DNA of 64,000 bases from Apostichopus japonicus (taxonomy: Eukaryota; Echinodermata; Holothuroidea; Aspidochirotida; Stichopodidae). Positions within the stretch are counted from its first letter, which is position 1, and every line of letters begins with the position of its first letter. Where the stretch lies: positions 34,264,611-34,328,610 of the forward strand of contig NC_092576.1 of assembly GCF_037975245.1 (NCBI RefSeq). The letters are read 5' to 3'. Shown here in pieces: positions 11,058 through 21,559 of the stretch. The notes beneath the pieces were generated by a model. It saw only the letters and a list, made by a program, of their open reading frames with translations. It had not been told where the DNA came from and made no database searches. Both the position numbers and the translations under genes were made by a program.

Positions 11058-12534
11058 CTGCAACAGAAGACCGTAGTGTCTATGGACAAATAGTGACTCT
11101 CTGCAAGATAGGCTGAGCTGCAAGTTATGCTATAGAATTGGCATTCACCTTAGCATGAAAGTTCCTTGTCTTACGAAACAAAAATAGAAACATGCGATAA
11201 AGGAATTAAATGGAATGAAGGTGAAACCACTTGTAAACTAACTATACTGCGTGACGGTTGATTGCGGTTGAAAATGACTTACTGAAACTAAAAATCCCAC
11301 AGCAGTGCATTGTATCGTTAATTATCCACCTCTTGGCGTCTGGGGATGTCGTTAATTGAGGTAATAGCTCATCGTGCTTTTCCTTTTGATTGCTGAAGAA
11401 ATATATGTAAAGGCGAAGGGCATGAACAGATAGCTATGGTTGTTGGCAGTGGAATGTTCCTGCCCGGCTCACTTTTCAACTAGGGATACACCACAGGACA
11501 GTGGTGACTCATTCAGGTGAATTCCTTGTATTAGCAAAATGAGTGCCGGGCAATGAAATGAACATCATGTTGTTTACCTTTTATCAAGTTGGTTCTCAAA
11601 ATTGTCGCAAAAGAGAAAGATTTAACAATGTAAAGCGGACGGAAAACATGCACATTATGGACAGTGTCACACCATATTTGTTATTAAACTATACAGTCAA
11701 ATGTATAATCAAGAATTTGATAATATGTTTTTAACTGCTGATGTTTCTTTTACATCTCTCGTTGACAAAATGACACCACTCACACCATTATCTCCCACAA
11801 GAGAAAGATTTAACAATGTAAAGCGGACGGAAAACATGCACATTATGGACAGTGTCCAGGCGCGTATCCAGGATTTTCTAACCCGGGGGGCGCGAATTAC
11901 TATCTAAGCGGAGCGCCACCATCGGTTGGCGCGAAGCGTACAAGAAAATTTTTGGTTTTGATACCCCCCAGATCACCGGAAATGACACTTCTCGGGCTTG
12001 AAAATGACCAACCAAATGTACACTTTTGCCTGAGAACCAAGTATTTCTCATTTTTTTTTCCATCCATAACCTTTTTGAAGATTGTCACCAGTCACACATC
12101 ATGTTCGACCTGATTGCATGTCCTATGGATCATTGCTTTTGCAGGCGATTCTACGTCACGGCCCACAATATCCGAAAGCCCCACTTTTCAAGGTTTTAAG
12201 CCCATTATTTGTTGAGAATTTGAAAATTCACATTTCTCGTGAATAAAAATCACTTGAAAACATACCCATAATGTTGCAGAAAATTCAATCTATGGACAAC
12301 CAATAGGGAAAAACCTCCTTCAACCCCTAATAGACAGGTACAAATTGCACGAGTAGAGGAAAGTATGATGAAGAATGTTGGTGAGGAAATTTTCGAAAAT
12401 TCAGACACAGTTAATTTATTGCTGTACAAGTATTAAAACCTCTTATTATGGCTATTATAAAACTTGGTTGAAGGAAATGAAAAATAGGAGATATTTCCGA
12501 TATCAGGTATATCGAAACCGAACACTACACACAT

Positions 12535-12970
12535 AGGCGTAGGTCCCGTAGGAGGCGGGGCTGCAGCCCCCACCCCCCGCCCCGCAACCAATTTTTTCCC
12601 ATTTTTATCGGGCACCTACTGAAAGAAAAATAAATAGCAATGAATAGCTTAAAAATGATCTCCTTGGTAATTAAAATAAAGTTCTAAGATTGGCCGACAT
12701 TACTACTGTAAAAGAGAGTTTAACATAAATGGATCTGTATGGTTTTTCTCCATCTACATAAGACATTTGGTTGTTTACATTAGCATCCGGCGGTATACTG
12801 TGCTACTTTCACGGACCGTGCGGTACACGATGCCATGCAATGTAATGACCGATGCTTGCTTATATGATATTGGCATCGATAAGTTGAACGCGCGCCATGC
12901 GCGCGAAAAATTTTGGGTTTTCTTTCGGGCAAGTCGTTACAGCCCCAAATCCAATTGGGCTACGCCTTCG
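12535..12970. mobile_element. Small nested non-autonomous element
   Basis: ACTACACACAT occurs at 12524-12534 and 12971-12981, directly flanking a 436-bp segment that starts AGGCGTAGGTCCC and ends GGGCTACGCCTTCG, i.e. roughly inverted termini. Its exact ends and duplication length (8 to 11 bp) are uncertain. Confidence 0.55.
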
Positions 12971-13630
12971 ACTACACACATAGACAGTTTTTGAGGCTGT
13001 TCACCGTGGAACAGGCATTTCAATGCTCACTGATATGATGTTATATCTGCTCTTTGCTTTACAAATTCGAACAGGCGTGTAGCGAGTAATTGCCAAGGGA
13101 GGGCGAAGCCTGTATGCAAACTATCTAAGCGAAGCGCCACCATGAGTTGGCGCGAAGCGTACAAGAAAAATTTTGGCCGAAAATGCCTCCCAGATCGCTG
13201 GAAATGACACTTCCCAGGCCTTGTAAGTTGCACCTGAGCATTGTCTATTTTGAAATTACTAGCGATGTCATAAAGAAAATTTGCTCGGGGGGGGGGGGGC
13301 GGTCGCCCCCTTCCCGAAATGCGTCATGTTCCCGACGACCCCGTCGAGTTCAAGACCAGCCACAGTTGGTTCCATATAGCACAATTATACAATTGTTTAA
13401 GGCGTCCATACACACGCACGCGTTATGATAGACCATATATAGTATTTATATAGATACATTAGTGAGAGAGGGAAAGAATGTCAAAAATGGAGTTGTTGGT
13501 GTAAGCGGTAGGGTGAGGCGCACACCCCCTCCGTAATCCTTGATCTGTCACTGGCTACCCTGTGTATATAATTGGGATCAGCGCTTTAACTATGACTGTT
13601 CCTCTTTCTCTTCCCGAAGTCTTGGCTATC

Positions 13631-13758
13631 TTCTACTCCCTCCCTTTCTCCTTTTTCTCTCTTTTTTCTTCTTCTTTTCCCTTCCTTTCTCTCCTCCTTT
13701 TCTTTTTTCCCCCTCCTTTTCCCTTTTTTCTTCTCTTTTTTTCTCTCCTCTTTTTCTT
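13631..13758. repeat. Long polypyrimidine tract
   Basis: About 120 bp of almost pure C and T near the end of the hAT-like element; open frames through it are low complexity. Such tracts can form triplex (H-DNA) structures. Confidence 0.8.
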
Positions 13759-14130
13759 ACCCGGGGGGCGCGCGCCCCCAACGCCCCCCCCCTGGATACG
13801 CACCTGGTGTCACACCATATTTTTTATTAAACTATACAGTCAAATGTATTATCAAGAATTTGATAATATGTTTTTAACTTCTGATGTTTCTTTTACATCT
13901 CTCGTTGACAAAATGACACCACTCACACCATTATCTCCCACAAGAGAAAGATATAACAATGTAAAGCGGACGGAAAACATGCACATTATGGACAGTGTCA
14001 CACCATATTTGTTATTAAACTATACAGTCAAATGTATAATCAAGAATTTGATGATATGTTTTTAACTTCTGATGTTTCTTTTACATCTCTCGTTGACAAA
14101 ATGACACCACTGACACCATTATCTCCCACA

Positions 14131-16384
14131 CGAATACATATTTATAATTAAATATGCGAATTGAATATACTACCGGGTATTTTTAGATTGGGTAACTTTA
14201 ATAGAGTGTATTGATGCATGAAAGTATTGAATTAGAACTGACACAACGACACTCCACTACGTAGTCACATTTGCAGCTGAAATGCTGAACATAGGTACTA
14301 GAGTCTTAATCCAAAGTAACCATAAACCGTTTGAAGTCGTGCAAGCGTGAGTTCAGCAACAACAATAAAAAAGGTTTAGCATAATAATGATCATGTTGGA
14401 TTATTAAGAATCTATCTAGCGCACTCTTTGTTGACTGCAATTAGTTTTTGAAAGTTCACTATTTTCAAAGATTATATAGTGTAAGGCTATAGTGAATATA
14501 GTCACGTGACGTGATCTATTCAATTTGTGTACACTGTTTAATCTCGTACTGATGACGATTCTGATGAGATTGAAAGTGGAATTGGAAAGGAAGGATACGA
14601 GCAAGCATGAAATATTTTCTAATACAGTTCATTGTTTGGGGTCATTATGAAGTAAACTGTATGACTTCAACGTAGTCAAGTATTGTAGTTTTAATGGTAG
14701 ATTAGCGAAAGCACGCCATATAACTTCCATAATTTGTTGTGGTTTTATTATATTGCACTTTCAACAGCATTATAGTGTCCCGAGATTTACAATCGTCGAT
14801 TACCAACCACTACAACAACAGTTACGAATGAAAATGTGAGTCTCAGAAATGTGTTTGCATACCTAACGTTTATTAACAGACTGACATGGATGAACAATGG
14901 AAATGTTTGGGAATGAATCAAATGAAACGAGAGGTTGATTGTATCTAATGTGCATAAATGTAATATGTCAAACATGTATTTAACTTTGTCATGTATGGTA
15001 TACAATGTCTATCAGATAAATGGATACGATTCTGTAACATTCAAACTTCCATTGCTCGCATAACTTTTCTCATTCAATTCATTCGAACTATTGTCATAAT
15101 TTTTGGTGGGATCTCTTAAAGTATATTCTTGTCTTCTTGAAAGCTGTGAAGGATGTAAACATTGACTGTCTTTACGGCAAACAGGCCATGAAACATAATT
15201 ATCACAGTCTCGTTGCATTATTCATTGCATGCTTGTAATGTTAGGTCTATAACAAAGAGATGTGTATTTCAAAAGTTGCACATATTAATATAGGAAGCAG
15301 GCACTGTTATATGTCAGTTAGCTTAAGCATATAAGATATTATATGCTGTACGTATGGCTAAGCCCCTCACTATCTCCCCTTACAAATAATTATTTACTCA
15401 AATTTCAAATCGGTAGCATTGTTAGAAATCCAGCCTTTTCTATGATAAGGTATAAATAACTTTTTCCCTGATGTTTCTGAAGTCCTTTTTCACCTGCCTT
15501 GTACTCATTTTGTCATTACTGTCAATGACATGCAAGTTCAAGACTTTAGCAAGTCTACTAGTATATCATGAAGCCACATATTTATTCAATCGTTTCACAT
15601 GTTTCGGGGGGGGGGGGCTTGGTCTTACTTTCATATGTCAGTTTCTCTTCAATTGTAATTCACGTTAATATTGTCACAGAGTCCTCTTATGACCTATTTT
15701 CCTTTTATGCCAGTATTAGGTTTTCTGACTTTTCACAAAGTAACTACCAACTGAGATTTTAAGAAGCTCTGGTCTTTAAAAAAAAAAAAATCCCTTCTTA
15801 AAGGTTTGTCCATTGTGTATGTGGGACACGAAATTATATTCCTGTGGCTTTTATTAGGAACGTTTAAACGGTATGAAAATTTATAATTTTGACTCAATAA
15901 GTGTCCTTCGGAGGAAGGATGGGAAGGCATGGATGGAAGGCAATATTATACATGCATTTTTAAGAAAGTTAACACAAAGATGAGTAGAATCATTGAAAAG
16001 AAATTGTTTCTTGACTGGGTGTATTTATTGGGAATCAAGTGGTAAACGTTCGTACTATATTGATCTAGTTAATAGTGAATAGTTAAGAAAGATGACTTTG
16101 CATTAATTATAATTACATAATGAGAGTTTAAAGAAGTGACGATTTAATTAGCAAAACTTTGCTATAACTTTCATTCATATTAACTCACAGCAAGTAACGT
16201 AAAAAGCATGCTCCAAAAGACAGAACTGAATCGTAAGCAAACGCTCTGCTGGTCAGTTATTGTGAAATTCGACAATGTTTGACTATTGAATATACAAATA
16301 TTTTTATGTTAACAGCATTATCCCAATAATACAACGAATAATAAACGAAATATAAATACAGCGCGGTGATGTATTAAATGAAAC
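14131..16384. other. Gene-free upstream flank of copy A
   Basis: This stretch is similar to 38580-41000 upstream of gene B and, inverted, to 42400-43800 upstream of gene C, so it is part of the duplicated segment. Small open frames (for example 15218-15012 minus) are not conserved in frame in the other copies. I see no gene. Confidence 0.6.
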
Positions 16385-17040
16385 ACGCTCTCATGTTTCA
16401 GATCCAACAGTGACCAGTGATGTAATTAGTAAAGCACACGTCCTCATATATCAGATCCAACAGGCTGCTGCGATGTATTAGATGAAACACACGCTCTCAT
16501 GCTGCATACTCAACAGGTACCAGTGTTATACTAAATGAAACACACGCTCTCATGTTTCAGATCCAACGGTAAAATGAAACACACACTCTCGTGTTTCAGA
16601 TCCAACACGGTACATTGATATATTATATGAAACACAAGCTCTCATGTTTCAGATCCAACAGGCTCCAGTGATGTATTAAAGGAAACACACACTCTCGTGT
16701 TTCAGATCCAACAGGGTACATTTATATATTATATGAAACACAAGCTCTCATGTTTCAGATCCAACAGGCTCCAGTGATGTATTAAATGAAACACACGCAC
16801 TCGTGTTTCAGATCCAACAGGGTACATTGATATATTATATGAAACACAAGCTGTCATGTTTCAGATCCAACAGGCTCCAGTGATGTATTAAAGGAAACAC
16901 ACACTCTCATGTTTCAGATCCAACAGGCTCCAGTGATGTTTTAAATGAAACACACACTCTCGTGTTCCAGATCCAACAGGGTACATTTATATATTATATG
17001 AAACACAAGCTCTAATGTTGAAGATCCAACAGGGTCCATT
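16385..17040. repeat. Minisatellite, about 13 units of ~50 bp
   Basis: Units follow the pattern TGAAACACACGCTCTCATG, TTTCAGATCCAACAGG, then CTCCAGTGATGTATTAA or GTACATTGATATATTATA. The phrase CAGATCCAAC recurs 11 times plus two diverged forms. Every unit carries a short inverted repeat (GAAACAC and GTGTTTC or GTTTC). The gene B copy of this segment lacks the array, so it arose or expanded after duplication. Confidence 0.9.
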
Positions 17041-17592
17041 GGCGAAGAAATGCAGTAATGGAAAGGGTCTACGTCACATGAGAATTTGATTCTTACCAGG
17101 AAATAATTAAATTTATCCGGATATCGTCATGTATATTTAATAGCGAAAATGACCATTTAACGGATGCATAATTTCCGTGAAGACGTTATAAAACATGAAA
17201 AAAAGAGTTCTCCTCATGATAAGATTTGGAATAACAGTTTCTGAATTACACGACTTAATAAGCGGTGATCTGTCACCAGGAATGATGAAAAAAGAGCCAA
17301 GTGAAATTCTCTACAACTGACTATACAGAAAGTGTTTGAGTACATCACATTTTACTAAATATTTAACAATTTAGAGTAACCATTTTCTAACAGTGCACTT
17401 GAAGGTACATGAAATGCAAAGAAAGCCATTCAAACGGTCTCTACATCTCATGGAGAGTGATCATTTCTCTCCCACGGTGATATGTTGGTTTGAATATTTC
17501 TACAGTTACCGTGGTCAATGCTAATATATACATCTTATTTATAATACAGATATGCATGAGCCTTATTAGTAATCAATTTAGAAACTCCGTTG

Positions 17593-18194
17593 CTAATCAC
17601 TGTTAGAACGTTTAAAGCTTCGAGCGAGGAATCGGATGATTAGAGGCAGTGCCTCAGCTGTAATTATAAAGAAATATGAATGTCCGATGTCTCAGCCCGC
17701 AGATGTGTGTTAGCAGAACTAGCGCGTGTTGGAACTTTAGTTTGAGAAAATTAATACCACGTGGCGACAAGATTTACACTTGACAAAAATATTTCATAAC
17801 AGCTCGGCTATATAGAAAAGCAGGAGCATTGTATCATGGAAATGTTATGACGATATCGAAGGCAACATGCATTTCTTAATGCATATGAATAAGCCTCCGA
17901 CAAAGAAGAAATATGACGATACTATCCATTATTACCAATGGAATATGTGTTCGATTCCTTAATTTCACTTTAAGGTTACAGGGCAAATTTCCTTTAGACC
18001 GAAAACACACTCAGAGCTCGTTTCAATGTGATTGGGTAATGTTGAAATTTATTTAAACACTACTCACCTGAGACGATAAATATGATGAAAATATCGAGAA
18101 CAAAGAGACCAGTATATATTGCTGTACCGTATTCGGAGCTCACTCGTACAGACACTATCATGATATTTATAAATATCGTAGCCAAAGAAAAAAA
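17593..18194 (-). CDS. Gene D: last two exons of a fourth LRR-membrane paralog (orphan tail)
   Basis: Exon 18194-18068 is 127 nt with TTGCAG before it and CAG|GTGAGT after. It reads FFSLATIFINIMIVSVRV and continues hydrophobic to VLDIFIIFIVS. It aligns over its whole length with exon 23 of gene B (LFSLTAIFLNILVAAVHV), which is also 127 nt, phase 0 to 1. The next exon, 17657-17593, completes the codon and reads AEALPLIIRFLARSFKRSNSD-stop, matching gene B's GEVVLVLVRIIRRKLWPGN-stop. Both encode the final two membrane segments and a basic tail. No copy of the big membrane exon lies between here and 24885. It is either a remnant of a deleted gene or an alternative 3' end for gene B, whose exon 22 ends in the matching phase 0. 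Confidence 0.78.
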
Positions 18195-18199
18195 CTGCA

Positions 18200-19312
18200 A
18201 TGAAATCAAAATGTAATCAATATAATGAATGTTCACTGACTATTTTTTAGATGACAAATGAAGAACTAGGAACCAAAATGTAATCAATACAAAGAATGAA
18301 CATTATGATAGTGTTACTTTGTTATTGCTGTCTGAATTAGCACATACATCATTTAGAGATCCGTGGTTTTGATCTACCAAATGGTGAGCGTATTCATTTC
18401 AACGCTGGAATAGTTTGTGTGTAATTGTTAATAACCATATCATCTTAGCCTAATCTGGGTTTTGAGGCTTCCAACTTCATTGATTGATCAATTTTGTAAA
18501 TGCATAGATTCTCACTTCCATTAAAATGTAGTTGTGATTTTGAAATAATTCATAGTGTTATTTAGTCATCTTACATTCTGACGAAGTAATAATAGCATTG
18601 AAAGCAAAGCAATAACTTTCTAGTCAGAAAAGAAAAAAAACTTACCAGCATGAAGCACGGAGGCACATTTTTTTACAAAATATGAAAATGTTATATGACT
18701 TAGTTATGTTCATTTCCTTACTAAACATTAATGATACATGCAATGATATGTGAATGAGAAAGTGTAAACATAGTGTCCTCATTGCAAATAGGCGAGGCTG
18801 ATTATTTGAAAATTGTGGTGAACTTGTTAACGACACAGTAAACATTATTTTCCCACAAGTGGAGCAAGACAATTTTATTTTGAGGATCAATACATGTTGT
18901 GAATAGTGGACATAATCATAAATCTCTCAGTAATGTATAACGTTATATTATTATGTTACAAAAACATGTAAATCAACTAGAAGGGTAACTATTGTTGAGA
19001 AATTAAGTTAACAGGACAAGTAAACATAGAATGTGCAGTAAAAGTAAGTATATCTTTGTGTTTTCCTTACTTTATAAAATATAACGTTTGGTAGGACGCG
19101 AGAGGGGAATGAGGTGGGGGTGGGGGGTGCTGATTATAATACTATGACTATGCTAAACCCATATTTCCCTACATTCAAAGCCTCGTATGAACGATGATTG
19201 GTCAATTTCTATATGGTTTGCATATGTAAATTTAGTCTTTAAAAATGCCATTATGAATGCCATGATTAAAATGACATTCCGTCTTTAAATGTGATAAATT
19301 TAATAGTCTTAC
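18200..19312. other. Gene-free stretch between copy D tail and the beta-lactamase-like exons
   Basis: I searched here for a further beta-lactamase exon and for a copy of the large membrane exon and found neither. An open frame at 18890-18642 (minus) has no recognisable homology. Confidence 0.55.
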
Positions 19313-21476
19313 CGAATAGCTTTCTTACGTCGTCGTCAAAGAATTGACCAACGGTGCGTTTCTTAAGGTCAACCCTTCGTACAAGGGCGTCCGAATATAG
19401 TCCGAGTGTTATGCCGTGGTATCCATGCTTTGTACCCGGTTCCCAAATCGGTTTTGTGGCAGCCAGGATTCTATCAAGTTCCGTGTGATTTTTCAAAATG
19501 TCGTAAGAGAGAGGTTCGTCTGTGGTGAGAAGTCCTGCCTAACTTCAAACAAAGTCAGAAAAGGGAAGAGAATATTAGGAAAAAGTTTGTTCCCCGATTT
19601 TTTTCCTTTCTATAATGTTAGTGTAAACTCGAAACTCTTTGGCAGCCACTGCGTATTGAAATAACCGGGCTGTGCTAATATTCATGTTTTTAACTTAAGA
19701 GTAATATTCAATAGTAGCTGATACGACACGCTCTCGCTCAACCTGACTTAAACTACTTTCACAAAGTAGTATGCAAGTATGTGTCCTTTTCGATTAAAAT
19801 ATAGTTAGCATTTGAAAAGAAAAGCCCCCTCCTAAGAAAACGATGAATTTGAAAATGATTTTTTTTATTATTATGTGATTTTGATAAATCTTAAAGGATG
19901 TTTGTATTTACCTCATGCTCTAACAATTGTTCAACCGTGATTCTTTCCTTCCCGTTCTGCGCAAACTCAGGCCAATAGTGCGCCACGGTTTTCTTAAAGT
20001 CTAGCAAGCCTCTATCGGAAAGCATGGCTAGACACACAGCTGTGAGACCTTTCGTAAAAGAAAATGAAAATCCGAGATACCTTTAAATACTAGCAAAAGT
20101 ATGATTCCTTAGTTAACCAATATTGTTTCGAATAGTAAAGCTAATGCATATCCCAAAGATGTCGCTACGTTATAACAGGAAGTGAAAGTATACAAATAAA
20201 TGTCGATATAAAGGTTTATTTTTGGGGACGATGGTGTGTTTCTTTTATTTCATAGCCTACCTTTTGTTGTTGAAAATATTACTGTCATAGTGTCCTCCCT
20301 CCAGAGTCGTTTTGCTTCGGCGTCTGCATAGCCAGCCCAGAGGTCAACGACCTTCTCTCCATCCTTGTAAACAGAAAATGCAGACCCAGCATCCCTTTTG
20401 TCCCAACCTTCTTCATAATTTTGTCTGTGGGATGTCAACCCATAATAGATCTTATTTCCATTTAGTTCATAACATAGCTCGGACTAATATTTTCACCATA
20501 ACTTATATAATTCGTGCAGTTACATGTCATAGTGGTAATGAAACAAGTCCCACTGGTCACCTGTCTGTTTTATTTTGCACTATACTATTCGATAATAGGT
20601 TAACTCTGAGTCTAACAAGAACAAACAGTCGAAATTGATTACGGTTTAATAATATTATTAATAATCTTAAATCACGAAATAAAATACGTTTTGTTAGGAA
20701 TATGACGTGTGGTTCACAAAATAATTTGAGAACGACAAAACAAAAGACTTTTGTAGATACTACACAAATACAAAACATCCCTCTCTTAATAGTGGATTAT
20801 AACGATCGGAACATGATTCGATTAATTTCTGTTGAACATTTATTAAGCTACAAAGACATTGATTATTGTAGAAATGTTTCATTCATGGCTTTTCATAACA
20901 AACGTATATAACAGTTTAACTAATATCCCCCTCACCTATTCTAACTGAAATGGGGACATATTTATCTAAAATATGTTGTATATTTTGTGCGATGTACTAT
21001 CAAGCTGAATTTAATAGAAGTATTGCTCCTCGGTTCATATCATAAACATAAACAAGTTCAGTGAACCGAATGTTTTATTCCTTGACTTAGGGAGGGTGGA
21101 TTTAAAGTTTGAAGAAATGCAAGATTCAGTTTGATATTAAATGTTAAGTCACCTAATAGACTGCTCTTAGTTTTGTTTTTAATCCTGGAGCTACGATAAC
21201 AAATACACCAGGTACATCCTCCATCTCATCCCAACCCCCACCCACCCGATTCCAGCCCACTTCACCCCGCCATCCTCTCAATGTTCCGTTAGCCCGGAGT
21301 AAGACATTGCATGGTTGATATACTTACCTGAAAACGTCACGGACTTCCTCAAAGCCTGGAGCTACAGTACCAAATATCTCAGGTACTGGATATGAAGGTT
21401 TCAGGTAAGTAGGTATAATCAAACCAACAATAACTGCAGTTACACAAACGATGCTTGCTTGGCGTAGGAAAGACAT
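19313..21476 (-). CDS. Serine beta-lactamase-like (LACTB / class C family) protein, 5' half, exons 1-4
   Basis: Exons 21476-21328, 20424-20261, 20048-19912 and 19538-19313 join with correct phases (2, 1, 0, then ending in phase 1). The start MSFLRQASIVC opens a hydrophobic signal anchor (VCVTAVIVGLIIPTYL), suggesting a membrane-tethered or secretory protein; an in-frame ATG 26 codons upstream is possible. The catalytic Ser-x-x-Lys is STTK in VIFSTTKGLTAV, across the exon 2/3 junction. VVDLWAGYAD precedes it, LLEHEAGLLTTDE follows, and WEPGTKHGYHGITLG gives the Tyr-containing second motif. Animal members of this family are hydrolases, several mitochondrial or secreted. The C-terminal half was not found downstream, so the gene is either truncated or has distant exons. 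Confidence 0.85.
21178..21215 (-). pseudogene. Fragment resembling beta-lactamase-like exon 1
   Basis: About 35 nt in intron 1 read VPGVFVIVAPG on the minus strand, close to VPEIFGTVAPG of exon 1 about 150 bp away. No splice donor follows in the matching place. It looks like a partial duplication of the exon. Confidence 0.5.
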
Positions 21477-21559
21477 TGTGAGTAATCGGCTGTCCTGCTT
21501 TGGTCTAGTACAGCTGGACGTACGCGTTTGTGGCTTCTTTGCTCTAGACTGCACTAAGA

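Larger units (their letters stand above)
11857..13806. mobile_element. hAT-like non-autonomous DNA transposon (composite)
   Basis: Ends are CAGGCGCGTATCCAGG (11857) and the inverted CCTGGATACGCACCTG (ending 13806), giving 16-bp terminal inverted repeats with one mismatch. GTGTC precedes and follows the element, and the neighbouring repeat units show the uninterrupted sequence, so a 5-bp target duplication is likely. No transposase is recognisable. A ~110-bp segment beginning CTATCTAAGCG is present twice inside (about 11900 and 13122), and a second element is nested at 12535-12970. The CAGG(N)GCG ends resemble hAT families; a 5-bp duplication would suggest the hAT5 type. Confidence 0.75.
11613..14130. 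repeat. ~188-bp tandem triplication upstream of gene A, split by a transposon
   Basis: Unit 1 is 11613-11800, unit 2 is 11801-11856 plus 13807-13943, unit 3 is 13944-14130. Each begins GAGAAAGAT(T/A)TAACAATG and ends ACACCATTATCTCCCACA. The equivalent place upstream of gene B (about 38390-38580) has a single unit. Unit 2 is interrupted by the element at 11857-13806. Small open frames here are repeat artefacts. Confidence 0.88.

Noticed and set aside
13540-14065. Open frames with long Phe/Ser/Pro runs
   Set aside because: They come from a polypyrimidine tract inside a transposon and then run into the tandem repeat.
15012-15218. Minus-strand open frame, with a similar plus-strand frame at 42802-42987
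   Set aside because: The DNA is shared by duplication, but the reading frames are not kept between the copies, so coding is unlikely.
16385-17040. Regular repeats with palindromes, reminiscent of a CRISPR array
   Set aside because: There are no unique spacers of constant length, the host DNA is eukaryotic, and the variable part is itself repeated.
18068-19538. Chimera of beta-lactamase-like exon 4 with the orphan membrane exon
   Set aside because: Exon 4 ends in phase 1 but the membrane exon aligns with gene B only in phase 0. The shifted frame is open by chance but loses all homology.
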